A DNA stretch of 64,000 nucleotides from CAVRQM01 sp964250775 (GTDB lineage Bacteria; Pseudomonadota; Alphaproteobacteria; Acetobacterales; Acetobacteraceae), in NCBI GenBank assembly GCA_964250775.1, contig CAXUHK010000001.1:4177-68176 (forward strand), given 5' to 3'. Positions 55,194 to 62,144 of the stretch are shown here, piece after piece (the stretch's first letter is position 1; every line of letters starts with the position of its first letter). The notes beneath the pieces were generated by a model. The model saw nothing but the letters and a program-made list of their open reading frames with translations. It was not told the DNA's origin and ran no database searches. Both the position numbers and the translations under genes were made by a program.

Positions 55194-55667
55194 CTAGGCG
55201 GCGGGCGTCAGCAGCTCATACGTCGGCTTTCCGGTCGCGACCGTGCGCGCAGGAACGAACATCGCGCGCAGGCTCTCAGGCCAAGCGGCAAACTTGCTTT
55301 CCGCCACCTTCAATTCGGTCGTGATGTATTCGGCCGGGTTCTCGCCCATTTCCACCAACGCCGCAGACGCCTCGCGCAGCTTCGCGGGGTTCCACGCGAC
55401 CTTTTTCGGAAGGTCCGCCACAACAACCGTGTTGGCCTCGGTGAAGCGCACGGTCCCGGTGTCCTTGCCCCCCGCGCGGCGAGCCGCCCGCGCGGTTTCG
55501 GCAAACCTGGCATCTAGCATCGCCTGCAAGCGGTCGCGATAGCCGGCGGCGCGCTTCGCCATGATGGCGGCATCTTCAAGCAGGATCGCGACCTGATCGA
55601 GCGGCAGCGCGGCAAGTTGATCCGCATTCATGTCGTCGATGTGGGCCAAGTATGTTCTGTTGCTCAT
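55194..55667 (-). CDS. Hypothetical early protein (157 aa)
   Basis: MSNRTYLAHIDDMNADQLAA, 'VAILLEDAAIMAKRAAGYRD', 'KDTGTVRFTEANTVVVADLP' and 'MGENPAEYITTELKVAESKF'. A helix, a strand pair, then more helices. Common layout in phage early regions. It may bind DNA; no family recognised. Confidence 0.6.
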   Translation of the reverse strand: MSNRTYLAHIDDMNADQLAALPLDQVAILLEDAAIMAKRAAGYRDRLQAMLDARFAETARAARRAGGKDTGTVRFTEANTVVVADLPKKVAWNPAKLREASAALVEMGENPAEYITTELKVAESKFAAWPESLRAMFVPARTVATGKPTYELLTPAA

Positions 55668-55720
55668 TTGTTTCGCTTTCTGTTCAAATCTTGTCGTGCG
55701 TTGCTGTTTTAGGTTGTGTT

Positions 55721-55933
55721 TTAGGTCGCAATCCTGTTCCTTGGCGCGGCTCTCGCAACTCCTTCAAGCGAAAGGAACACGCTCTTGCGCGCCGCCAGTT
55801 CGATGATCGAAAGCCACATTTCCGGTGGGATGCCGGTCTTTTGCCAGCGGAAAGCGCGGCTTGGGTGGCGTCCAAGATCGGCCGCAACCGATTTGTAGCC
55901 TCCAAGCGCTGCGATGATTTGGCGGTGCGTCAT
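55721..55933 (-). CDS. Cro-like repressor (70 aa)
   Basis: MTHRQIIAALGGYKSVAADL, 'RHPSRAFRWQKTGIPPEMWL': a Cro/YdaS-type HTH with the W-x-x-x-G-I-P-x-x-x-W pattern of phage antirepressors. Start at ATG 55933; an upstream ATG (55960) lies inside the operator. First minus-strand gene after the switch. It would turn off the repressor for lytic growth. Confidence 0.78.
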   Translation of the reverse strand: MTHRQIIAALGGYKSVAADLGRHPSRAFRWQKTGIPPEMWLSIIELAARKSVFLSLEGVARAAPRNRIAT

Positions 55934-55939
55934 GGCGAA

Positions 55940-55968
55940 AAGATATTGCGTTAGACGCAATGCGTCAA
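55940..55968 (-). promoter_or_regulatory. Lytic promoter overlapped by two operators (genetic switch)
   Basis: Minus strand: TTGACG (55963-55968), 17 nt, TATCTT (55940-55945). In the spacer, TTGCGT-TAG-ACGCAA (55946-55960) and GACGCA-A-TGCGTC (55954-55966) are overlapping palindromes. Binding there would block RNA polymerase. Cro-like and CI-like genes diverge from here. Confidence 0.75.
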
Positions 55969-56015
55969 GAGCGTTTCTAAAGTAGAATTGTCAACTGATG
56001 TGACTGGGTAGGACG

Positions 56016-56390
56016 ATGCCAAAAATGACTGACGAATGGGCCGCTAGGCGCGTTCAAGAACGTGAATTGCAGGTCGCCATAGGGCGGAGAATGCGCTGGG
56101 CGCGGAATTTGGTTGAGCCGAACCTATCCGCGTTCGCGCGTGAGTTGGGCGTTCAGCCGCCAGTTGTCACCAAGATAGAGACGGGAGAGCAAGGGGCGTC
56201 TGCGATGGTACTGCGCGAATACGCCCTCCGCCTCGGGATCACCGTTGACTATATGATCTTTGGAAGGTTGCAAGCGCAGCCAATGGACTATGAAATGCAA
56301 CTTCGGCTACTGTCGGAACACCCGGAGCTGCTAGGTATGCAGCGTGCGGCCGATAATCTTCTGGGCAAGGGTAAGGTGGTATTGTCCTAG
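56016..56390 (+). CDS. CI-like XRE repressor (124 aa)
   Basis: 'VAIGRRMRWARNLVEPNLSA', 'FARELGVQPPVVTKIETGEQ' is a full XRE HTH (residues 20-58). 'REYALRLGITVDYMIFGRLQ' follows, typical of short prophage repressors without a LexA-like peptidase domain. Divergent from Cro over the palindromic operators. Lacking autocleavage, induction may need an antirepressor. Confidence 0.78.
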   Translation: MPKMTDEWAARRVQERELQVAIGRRMRWARNLVEPNLSAFARELGVQPPVVTKIETGEQGASAMVLREYALRLGITVDYMIFGRLQAQPMDYEMQLRLLSEHPELLGMQRAADNLLGKGKVVLS

Positions 56391-56652
56391 TCGCTGCCCA
56401 CGACACCAGCGGCGGGTCTTGAACTGAATTTGGCTGCATAATTCGATGCGTCCTCGACCCTGTTGCGATATAGTAACCTAATCGTTCCCCTTTCGTCTCG
56501 CAAAGACTTTTGCTGTCATAAGTGCGTCAAATAGCACGGTTCCCAGCGCTGTTTGCGCGCGGCGACATCTGGTGACAAAAATACCGTTGCGTAAGAAGCA
56601 ACAACAGTGCATGTTGCGGGTGTCGAAACGCACTGGCACTGGAACCGCACCG

Positions 56653-56856
56653 ATGGCCTATCTTTCCGCGCATATCAAGACGCCTCTTGGGTACGTCAAC
56701 GTCGAGAGCGGCGGCATGGGAATTTATCTTTCCGTCTCGCGACACGGCGGCAACGACGTGGAAATGGTTGGCGCGCAGATGGGCACGAGCGAAGCTCGCC
56801 AGCTTGTGCAGCTTATCTCCATGGCGTGCGACGCGGCAGATGGGGCGATCTCGTGA
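56653..56856 (+). CDS. Small hypothetical protein (67 aa)
   Basis: MAYLSAHIKTPLGYVNVESG, 'ISMACDAADGAIS' end. Start chosen at ATG 56653; a GTG at 56572 would add 27 residues. Beta strand start then helices. Overlaps the next gene (GTGATG). Confidence 0.5.
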   Translation: MAYLSAHIKTPLGYVNVESGGMGIYLSVSRHGGNDVEMVGAQMGTSEARQLVQLISMACDAADGAIS

Positions 56857-57083
56857 TGTCCCGTTCGCGCAAGCATTCTCCTGTGTCCGGAACGACAACC
56901 TGTCGCTCCGAAAAAGACGACAAGCGGCAGGCCAACCGGCGGCTGCGCGCGGCAGTCCGGAGCGCGTTCGCGAGCGGGGCTGAAGCCATGCCAGAGCTAC
57001 GTGAGGTTTCCGATGTCTGGACGTTTGAAAAATACGGCAAAAGTTGGTTGTCTGACCAATTTGCCGAGTGGATGCGCAAGTAA
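56856..57083 (+). CDS. Basic hypothetical phage protein (75 aa)
   Basis: MSRSRKHSPVSGTTTCRSEK, 'DDKRQANRRLRAAVRSAFAS', 'VWTFEKYGKSWLSDQFAEWM'. The 'SRSRkhsP........ekw.KR.aNRrlR' start is a well-known short phage/plasmid protein pattern. Nucleic-acid binding is likely but unproven. Confidence 0.6.
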   Translation: MSRSRKHSPVSGTTTCRSEKDDKRQANRRLRAAVRSAFASGAEAMPELREVSDVWTFEKYGKSWLSDQFAEWMRK

Positions 57084-57105
57084 CCCAATCAAAGGTCATT
57101 GCTAA

Positions 57106-57204
57106 ATGAGCAAGATGCAGCAGGCCAAGGTCGAGCCGAAGGCGATGGCGGAAGCGATGCACGCCGGACGCCCGCCGCTTGATGACCAAGCGGCTGATGC
57201 TTGA
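57106..57204 (+). CDS. Possible 32-residue peptide
   Basis: MSKMQQAKVEPKAMAEAMHA then 'GRPPLDDQAADA'. No AGGAGG-type site is seen. Overlaps 57182-57265 in another frame. Weak support. Confidence 0.25.
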   Translation: MSKMQQAKVEPKAMAEAMHAGRPPLDDQAADA

Positions 57205-57265
57205 CCTGTTGCTGGCGTGGCGCGGGCAGGAGTTCGACGAGACTGCGGCGGCCCGCCATGCCTGA
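57182..57265 (+). CDS. Possible 27-residue peptide before the excisionase gene
   Basis: MTKRLMLDLLLAWRGQEFDE then 'TAAARHA'. Its end overlaps the ATG of the excisionase-like gene by 8 bp, which hints at coupling. Otherwise unsupported. Confidence 0.3.
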   Translation: MTKRLMLDLLLAWRGQEFDETAAARHA

Positions 57266-57551
57266 CGCCGAGCCCACCTGCTACCGGGTCGCGGACGTGG
57301 CCCGGCGCTGGGCGTGCTCGCAAGGCAAGGTTCACGCGATGGTCAAGCGCGGCGAACTGCCTTGCTTGCGTCTTGGCAACATGATGCGTATTCCGATTGC
57401 CGCAGTCGCGGAGATGGAAACACGCCGATGCCAGACGCAAGCCGTCCCCGCCTGTTCCGCGTCGTCGGGCGGGAGCAGTGGTATATCAAGCACCGAGGCC
57501 GGCGCGTCTCTACGGGATGCACGGATCGCGCGGAGGCTGAACGTGTTTTAG
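57258..57551 (+). CDS. Excisionase / AlpA-like HTH protein (97 aa)
   Basis: 'CYRVADVARRWACSQGKVHA', 'MVKRGELPCLRLGNMMRIPI' is the MerR-like winged HTH of the excisionase (HTH_17) family. The C-terminal 40 residues are Ser/Ala-rich and lie over the integrase start (124-bp overlap). Likely directs excision with the integrase. Confidence 0.75.
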   Translation: MPDAEPTCYRVADVARRWACSQGKVHAMVKRGELPCLRLGNMMRIPIAAVAEMETRRCQTQAVPACSASSGGSSGISSTEAGASLRDARIARRLNVF

Positions 57552-58417
57552 CTCGCTACGCCAGCGCGGGCTCGGCACCTCAGATCGCGGCAAAAACGCT
57601 TTCGTCGCTTTTGGCGGCCTACCTCGATGACCGTCGCGAGCGGGCCGCGCCAGGTGCCACGCGGCTTGCCTACGCCCACGCGGCGATTGGCCGGCACATT
57701 GGCCGCTTGCCGCCGGAAGCCGTTTCTGAGCGCGTCCTGAAATCCTACACGGCGAGCCGGCGGGCGGATCGGGTTTCGCTCACGACCGTCAGGACCGAAT
57801 TGCAGGCGCTCCGGGCTGCCCTGCTATGGGCCGTCAAGAAACGCTTGATCGCCCAAGCTCCCGAAGTCCCTCTTCCGCCGCGCCCGGAAGCGCGTGACCG
57901 CTGGCTGACGCGGATTGAGGTCGAGCGGCTGCTTGCGGCCTGTGCCGATCACCACCTGCGCCTGTTCATTCTGCTGGCACTGCACACTGCGGCGCGGTCG
58001 AGCGCGATCCTGGCATTGACGTGGGGGCGCGTCGATATGGACGGGAGGCGCATCGACTTGCGAGCGCCGGGCCAAAGCGCCGCCAAGCGCGCCGTCCGCG
58101 TTCCGGTCAACAACACGCTTCATGCCGCGCTGGTCGAAGCGCACGCGGTCGCCACTAGCGCATACGTGATCGAGTGGGGAGGCAATCGAGTGCAGCGGAT
58201 CATCAAGGGCTTTCGCGCGGCGGCGCGCCGGGCTGGTCTCGATGACGTGACGCCTCACACGCTGCGCCACACGGCCGCGACGTGGATGATGCAGGCCGGC
58301 ATCCCCACGGCGCGGATCGCGGCCTATCTCGGGCACACCAGCGAGCGGATGGTTGAGCAAACCTATGCCCATCACCACCCGGATTTCATGGGCGATGCGG
58401 CCCGTGCGTTAGGGTAA
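57428..58417 (+). CDS. int: Tyrosine site-specific integrase (329 aa)
   Basis: An N-terminal AP2-like arm-binding region ('WYIKHRGRRVSTGCTDRAEA') and SAM-like core-binding domain (55-140) precede the catalytic domain. Catalytic residues are Arg190 ('HTAARSSAI'), His277 and Arg280 ('TPHTLRHTA'), His303 ('LGHTSERM') and Tyr313 ('EQTYAHHH'). All are present. It ends 67 bp before the attachment repeat in tRNA-Pro, the classic place. Confidence 0.95.
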   Translation: MPDASRPRLFRVVGREQWYIKHRGRRVSTGCTDRAEAERVLARYASAGSAPQIAAKTLSSLLAAYLDDRRERAAPGATRLAYAHAAIGRHIGRLPPEAVSERVLKSYTASRRADRVSLTTVRTELQALRAALLWAVKKRLIAQAPEVPLPPRPEARDRWLTRIEVERLLAACADHHLRLFILLALHTAARSSAILALTWGRVDMDGRRIDLRAPGQSAAKRAVRVPVNNTLHAALVEAHAVATSAYVIEWGGNRVQRIIKGFRAAARRAGLDDVTPHTLRHTAATWMMQAGIPTARIAAYLGHTSERMVEQTYAHHHPDFMGDAARALG

Positions 58418-58484
58418 CGGTCCATATGGCTCAAAGAACACTGTGGAAACCGCCAACTTTTGCTTCGTAACCTACTGAAATCCT

Positions 58485-58533
58485 TGGTCGGAGTAAGAGG
58501 ATTCGAACCTCCGGCCCCTGCGTCCCGAACACA
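58485..58533. repeat. Right prophage attachment repeat (49 bp)
   Basis: Identical to 3854-3902. It covers the CCA end, T-arm, variable loop and part of the anticodon arm of tRNA-Pro. The crossover can be anywhere within these 49 bp. Confidence 0.95.
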
Positions 58534-58561
58534 GTGCTCTACCAGGCTGAGCTATACTCCG
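58485..58561 (-). tRNA. tRNA-Pro (anticodon CGG), CCA encoded
   Basis: Folds as a cloverleaf: acceptor CGGAGTA/TACTCCG, D-loop AGCCTGGTA, anticodon stem CTGTG/CGCAG around TTCGGGA (anticodon CGG). T-arm GGAGG-TTCGAAT-CCTCT, discriminator A and genomic CCA at 58485-58487. The 3' part is supplied by the phage, so the gene stays functional after integration. Confidence 0.95.
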
Positions 58562-58600
58562 TTCACAGCCTCTTAGCGGTGCCGCGTCCGGGAGGCAAGG

Positions 58601-59188
58601 CTACAGCTTCGATGGCGCGCTGGCAGGTTGCGCCGCGGCGGGAAGGCTTGCCAGCCGGGCCAGCAACGTGGGCACGCCGCTTACGACCTCGTACAGGTCG
58701 CGGATGTCGGGGCGGGCGAAGCCGGCGGCGATGGTTGCCTCGATCAACGCCAGCAGCGGCTGCGCGCAACCGGCCACGTCGCCGATCAGGATCGGCTTGT
58801 CGTGCAGGCCGAGCTGGCGCCAGGTCAGGATCTCGAACGTCTCGTCCAGCGTGCCAAGCCCGCCGGCGAACGAGACGAAGGCGTCGGCCAACTCGAACAT
58901 CCGCGCCTTGCGGCTGTGCATACTGTCGGTGACGATCATCTCCCGCACTCGCTGGTGCGCCACCTCGGAGCGGGTCAGGAACTCGGGGATGACGCCCACA
59001 ACCTCGCCGCCGGCGTCCAACGCCGCGTCCGCCACCGCGCCCATCAGGCCGATCTCGCCGCCGCCATAGACCAATCGCAGCCCGGACTCCGCCAGCCCGC
59101 GCCCGAGCTCCGTGGCGGCGGCACGGAACAGCGGCAGGTGGCCCGTACTGGCGCCGCAGAACACGGCGACGGATCGGATGCTCGGCAT
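58601..59188 (-). CDS. LOG-family (TIGR00730) Rossmann-fold protein (195 aa)
   Basis: 'IRSVAVFCGASTG', 'LVYGGGEIGLMGAVADAALD', 'VVGVIPEFLTRSEV', 'MHSRKARMFELADAFVSFAG' and 'GLGTLDETFEILTWRQLGLH' match the lysine-decarboxylase-like/LOG family (cytokinin-activating or AMP-hydrolysing). The usual P-G-G-x-G-T-x-x-E box reads A-G-G-L-G-T-L-D-E. Chromosomal, first gene beyond the prophage. Confidence 0.9.
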   Translation of the reverse strand: MPSIRSVAVFCGASTGHLPLFRAAATELGRGLAESGLRLVYGGGEIGLMGAVADAALDAGGEVVGVIPEFLTRSEVAHQRVREMIVTDSMHSRKARMFELADAFVSFAGGLGTLDETFEILTWRQLGLHDKPILIGDVAGCAQPLLALIEATIAAGFARPDIRDLYEVVSGVPTLLARLASLPAAAQPASAPSKL

Positions 59189-59242
59189 GGCGTCTCCTTC
59201 CTCGGCAGCCCGGGTGGCAGCCACCTCTACCCGCGCAGCGCC

Positions 59243-59413
59243 GCCGCCGCCACCACGGCGGGCTTCTATTCCTTCCTGCCGACCGACTACCGCGGCGTGT
59301 CGGAGCTCGGCCTCATCGCCGGCTCGGGCATGATCATCGCCTTCGTGGTGGCGATCACGTTGCTGCCCGCCCTGATCCGCCTGTTCAACCCGCCGTCCGA
59401 GGGGACGGAGGTC
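59243..59413 (+). pseudogene. Internal fragment of a hopanoid RND transporter (HpnN-like), cut by an assembly gap
   Basis: 'TTAGFYSFLPTDYRGVSELG', 'LIAGSGMIIAFVVAITLLPA' match the conserved transmembrane part of HpnN/MMPL proteins. Only about 57 codons exist: no N-terminal part, and N's follow at 59414. It sits directly beside the LOG gene start. Either a remnant or a chimeric contig end. Confidence 0.55.
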
Positions 59414-59423
59414 NNNNNNNNNN
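59414..59423. other. 10-N assembly gap
   Basis: Joins the HpnN-like fragment to the 3'-truncated cytochrome gene. True distance and content unknown. Confidence 0.9.
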
Positions 59424-59761
59424 CCGCTGTCGCCCGGCGCGCGCCTTCCCCACTGCGCGATCTCCCGCACCGCGACCGCCGGGCCGCGCAGGCATCGCGC
59501 GAACCGGGCGGTGTCGCTGCCGAGCACGCCCCAGGCGCACCGGAACAGCAGCAGCGCCAGCACGGCGGTTCCGGCGAGCGCGTGCGCCCGCCCGGCCGGC
59601 GCGTGCCGGCTGGCGACGGCGACAACCGTGGCAAGCGCCACGGCGGGCGCGAACAGCCGGGTCGGCAGGTCCCAGACCCGCATCGGCAGCCGCAGCGCCT
59701 GGGACGGCCGCAGCGTCGAGCGTGGCCGCAAGGCCGGGCGGGGCGCGGGGCGCTGGCTCAT
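59424..59761 (-). CDS. Cytochrome b561-like protein, N-terminal part (3' end lost in gap)
   Basis: Start at ATG 59761 with GGAG 8-9 nt upstream. 'MRVWDLPTRLFAPAVALATV', 'HALAGTAVLALLLFRCAWGV' and 'LGSDTARFARCLRGP' match the Ni-Fe hydrogenase/cytochrome b561 domain. The His normally found in R-L-F-H-W is replaced (R-L-F-A-P), while the second-helix His is present. A heme-binding membrane electron carrier, possibly altered. Confidence 0.75.
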
Positions 59762-59901
59762 GGATCGGCTCTCCGAGTGAAGCTTGCCGCACTCTGCCAC
59801 GGCCGGCCTTGGTTTCCAGCCAAGGCGCCTGCCTTGCTAAAAAGCGCCCAACCCCGCTAAGCCCCCAGCCTCCACAAACGGGGGGCCGCAAACAGGGCAC
59901 C

Positions 59902-60597
59902 ATGTCACTCGTCAACTCGTTCCGTCTCGTCGCCGCACCGCCGCACCGCGCCGGCCGCCCGTTCCTGGCGGCCGGGATCGCCGCCTTCGTCCTGGGCCTG
60001 CTGTTCCTGCACGCTTTGGCCTGGATCGGCCTGCTGTTCACGCTGTTCTGCCTCTACTTCTTCCGCGACCCGACGCGGGTGCCGCCGTTGCGGCGCGGCC
60101 TGTTGGTGGCGCCGGCCGATGGCCATGTCGTCTCGGTGACGCCGGCGGTGCCGCCGGCGGAACTCGGCCTCGGCCCGCGGCCGCGTTGGCGCGTGGCGAT
60201 CTTCCTCTCGGTGCTGGATGTTCACGTGAACCGGATGCCGGCCGACGGCACCGTGACCCGCATCGCCTACCGCCACGGCGCCTTTCTCAACGCCAGCCTG
60301 GACAAGGCCAGCGAGCGCAACGAGCGCAACGCGTTGGCGATCCGCTTGGCCGACGGGCGCGAGATCGCGGTGGTGCAGATCGCCGGGCTGATCGCGCGCC
60401 GCATCCTGTGCCATGTGCGCGAGGGCGACGCGGTGCGCGCCGGCGAGCGTTTCGGCATCATCCGCTTCGGCAGCCGCACCGACCTCTATCTGCCCGAGGG
60501 CGTGCGCCCGGCGGTTGCGATCGGCCAGACCATGATCGGCGGCGAGACGGTGATCGCCGACCTGGCGACCGAGCATGGGACGGCCGCGATTGGCTGA
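59902..60597 (+). CDS. psd: Phosphatidylserine decarboxylase (231 aa)
   Basis: 'FFRDPTRVPP', 'APADGHVVSV', 'FLSVLDVHVNRMPADGTV' and the self-cleavage site R-F-G190-S191-R (Ser191 becomes the pyruvoyl group). Short alphaproteobacterial form with an N-terminal membrane hairpin (residues 20-52). Forms phosphatidylethanolamine from the product of pssA, with which it overlaps by 23 bp. Confidence 0.95.
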   Translation: MSLVNSFRLVAAPPHRAGRPFLAAGIAAFVLGLLFLHALAWIGLLFTLFCLYFFRDPTRVPPLRRGLLVAPADGHVVSVTPAVPPAELGLGPRPRWRVAIFLSVLDVHVNRMPADGTVTRIAYRHGAFLNASLDKASERNERNALAIRLADGREIAVVQIAGLIARRILCHVREGDAVRAGERFGIIRFGSRTDLYLPEGVRPAVAIGQTMIGGETVIADLATEHGTAAIG

Positions 60598-61531
60598 CTA
60601 CCCGTCCGCGCCGGGCCGGCGGCCACTCACGCCGCGACGGGTGGCGCTGGCCGAGAAGCGGATGCGCAAGCTGCGGCAGCGGCTGCGCCCGCGCAACCGG
60701 CCGCGCTTCAAGGGGCCTTCGTTCAACCGGATGCTGCCCAACCTGCTGACCATGCTGGGCCTGTGCGCCGGGCTGACCGGGATGCGCCTCGCCCTCGATG
60801 GCAGGTTCGGGGCGGCGGTGGTCTCGGTCGCGGTGGCGGCGGCGATCGACGGCATGGACGGCAGGCTGGCCCGGCTGCTCAAGGCGAGCTCGCGGTTCGG
60901 TGCCGAGTTCGACAGCCTGACCGACTTCCTGTGCTTCGGCGTGGCGCCGCCGTTCATCCTATATCTCTGGTCGCTGCAGGCGGCGCGCGGCTACGGCTTC
61001 ATGCCCTGCGTGCTGTTCACCGTCTGCATGGCGCTGCGCCTGGCGCGGTTCAACGCCTCGCTGGAGGCGCTGGGCGGCGAGGCGGCGCATCCGGCCTACA
61101 CCTACAACTTCTTCGTGGGCGTGCCGGCTCCGGCCGGCGCCGGCCTGGTGCTGTTCCCGTTGTTCGTGGGCCTGGAGGCGCGCGAGATGCACTGGGGCGG
61201 CCTCCTTGCGGTGGTGCAGTACCCGCTGTTCGATGCCGTGGTGCTGACGGCGACGGCGCTGCTGCTGGTCTCGACGCTGCCGGTCTGGAGCTTCAAGAAC
61301 TTCAAGGTGCCGGCCGAGTACGTGTTGCCGCTGCTGCTCGGTACGGTGCTGTTCGCGCTGCTGCTGGTCGCCGACCCGTGGGCGGGGCTTGCCACCGGCT
61401 GCGTGATCTACGCCGCCATGCTACCGTTCAGCGTGCGCAGCTTCCGCCGCCTGAAGCGGGCCGCCGAGAGCGCTCCCGACGAGGTCGATGCGCCCGATCT
61501 TGATGCTGCGGAGCCGCCGCCGGCGCGTTAG
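60575..61531 (+). CDS. pssA: CDP-diacylglycerol-serine O-phosphatidyltransferase (318 aa)
   Basis: The CDP-alcohol phosphotransferase motif D92-x2-D95-G96-x2-A99-R100-x8-G109-x3-D113-x3-D117 is perfect. About eight TM helices; a basic N-terminal extension (residues 1-50) and acidic tail. Makes phosphatidylserine. The psd-pssA pair in this order is normal in alphaproteobacteria. Confidence 0.95.
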   Translation: MGRPRLADYPSAPGRRPLTPRRVALAEKRMRKLRQRLRPRNRPRFKGPSFNRMLPNLLTMLGLCAGLTGMRLALDGRFGAAVVSVAVAAAIDGMDGRLARLLKASSRFGAEFDSLTDFLCFGVAPPFILYLWSLQAARGYGFMPCVLFTVCMALRLARFNASLEALGGEAAHPAYTYNFFVGVPAPAGAGLVLFPLFVGLEAREMHWGGLLAVVQYPLFDAVVLTATALLLVSTLPVWSFKNFKVPAEYVLPLLLGTVLFALLLVADPWAGLATGCVIYAAMLPFSVRSFRRLKRAAESAPDEVDAPDLDAAEPPPAR

Positions 61532-61559
61532 GCTCGCTCCAGGGATCAAGGAGTTCGCC

Positions 61560-62144
61560 ATGAGCTATTCCAACGCCTCGCCGGACCGTTCCTCGCTCCG
61601 GCTGTCGCGCGGCACCGCGCTGGCGCGCAACTGGTGGGCATTGGTGCTGCGCGGCGTGGTGGCGCTGGTGTTCGGCGCGATCGCCTTCCTCACGCCGGTG
61701 GCGGCGCTCGGCTCGCTGGTGCTGGTGACCGGAATCTACCTGGTGGTCGACGGCGTGTTCGCGATCGTGGCCGCGATGCGCGCCGCCAGCCATCACGGGC
61801 GCTGGACGACGTTGCTGCTGGAAGGCGTGCTGGGCCTGTTGCTGGGCCTGGTCGCGATCCTGCTGCCGGCGGTGGCGGTCGGCGTGTTCGTGCTGTTGCT
61901 GGCGGCCTGGGCGCTGGTGACCGGCGTGCTGATGCTTGTGGCGGCATTCCACACCGGCCACACCCATTGGCTGCTGGCACTGGGCGGCTTGGTGTCGCTG
62001 GTATGGGGCGTGCTGCTGGTGGCGAACCCGTTCGGCGGCGCGGTGGTGCTCACCCTCTGGCTCGGCGCCTACGCGGTGTTCTTCGGCGTCACCATGATCG
62101 CGCTCGGCCTGCGGCTGCGGGCCCGGCACGCCGCCGCGCTTTAG
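61560..62144 (+). CDS. HdeD-family (DUF308) membrane protein (194 aa)
   Basis: Start at ATG 61560 after AAGGAG. Six TM helices: 'WWALVLRGVVALVFGAIAFL', 'GSLVLVTGIYLVVDGVFAIV', 'LLLEGVLGLLLGLVAILLPA', 'FVLLLAAWALVTGVLMLVAA' and two more. The repeated 'RG...l.fG...' feature is typical of HdeD. Related proteins are linked to acid stress. Convergent 4-bp overlap with the hydrolase gene. Confidence 0.85.
   Translation: MSYSNASPDRSSLRLSRGTALARNWWALVLRGVVALVFGAIAFLTPVAALGSLVLVTGIYLVVDGVFAIVAAMRAASHHGRWTTLLLEGVLGLLLGLVAILLPAVAVGVFVLLLAAWALVTGVLMLVAAFHTGHTHWLLALGGLVSLVWGVLLVANPFGGAVVLTLWLGAYAVFFGVTMIALGLRLRARHAAAL

Larger units (their letters stand above)
3854..58533. mobile_element. Temperate contractile-tailed prophage integrated in tRNA-Pro
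   Basis: Bounded by the 49-bp repeats, with a tyrosine integrase adjacent to the reconstituted tRNA at the right end. The content is a full set: repressor switch, recombination and replication genes, terminase, portal, coat, sheath, tube, baseplate, fibres, endolysin and spanin-like genes. No structural gene looks broken apart from two assembly gaps (46303-46312, 54641-54740). It therefore appears potentially functional, as an inference. Sheath, gp25, gpJ, gpV and gpD-like genes make it myovirus-type. The P22-like coat and DUF4055 portal make the head of different ancestry. Confidence 0.95.

Noticed and set aside
60763..61503. 246-codon frame inside pssA
   Set aside because: Same-strand shadow of a gene with a perfect CDP-alcohol motif; strongly Arg/Gly/Ala biased.
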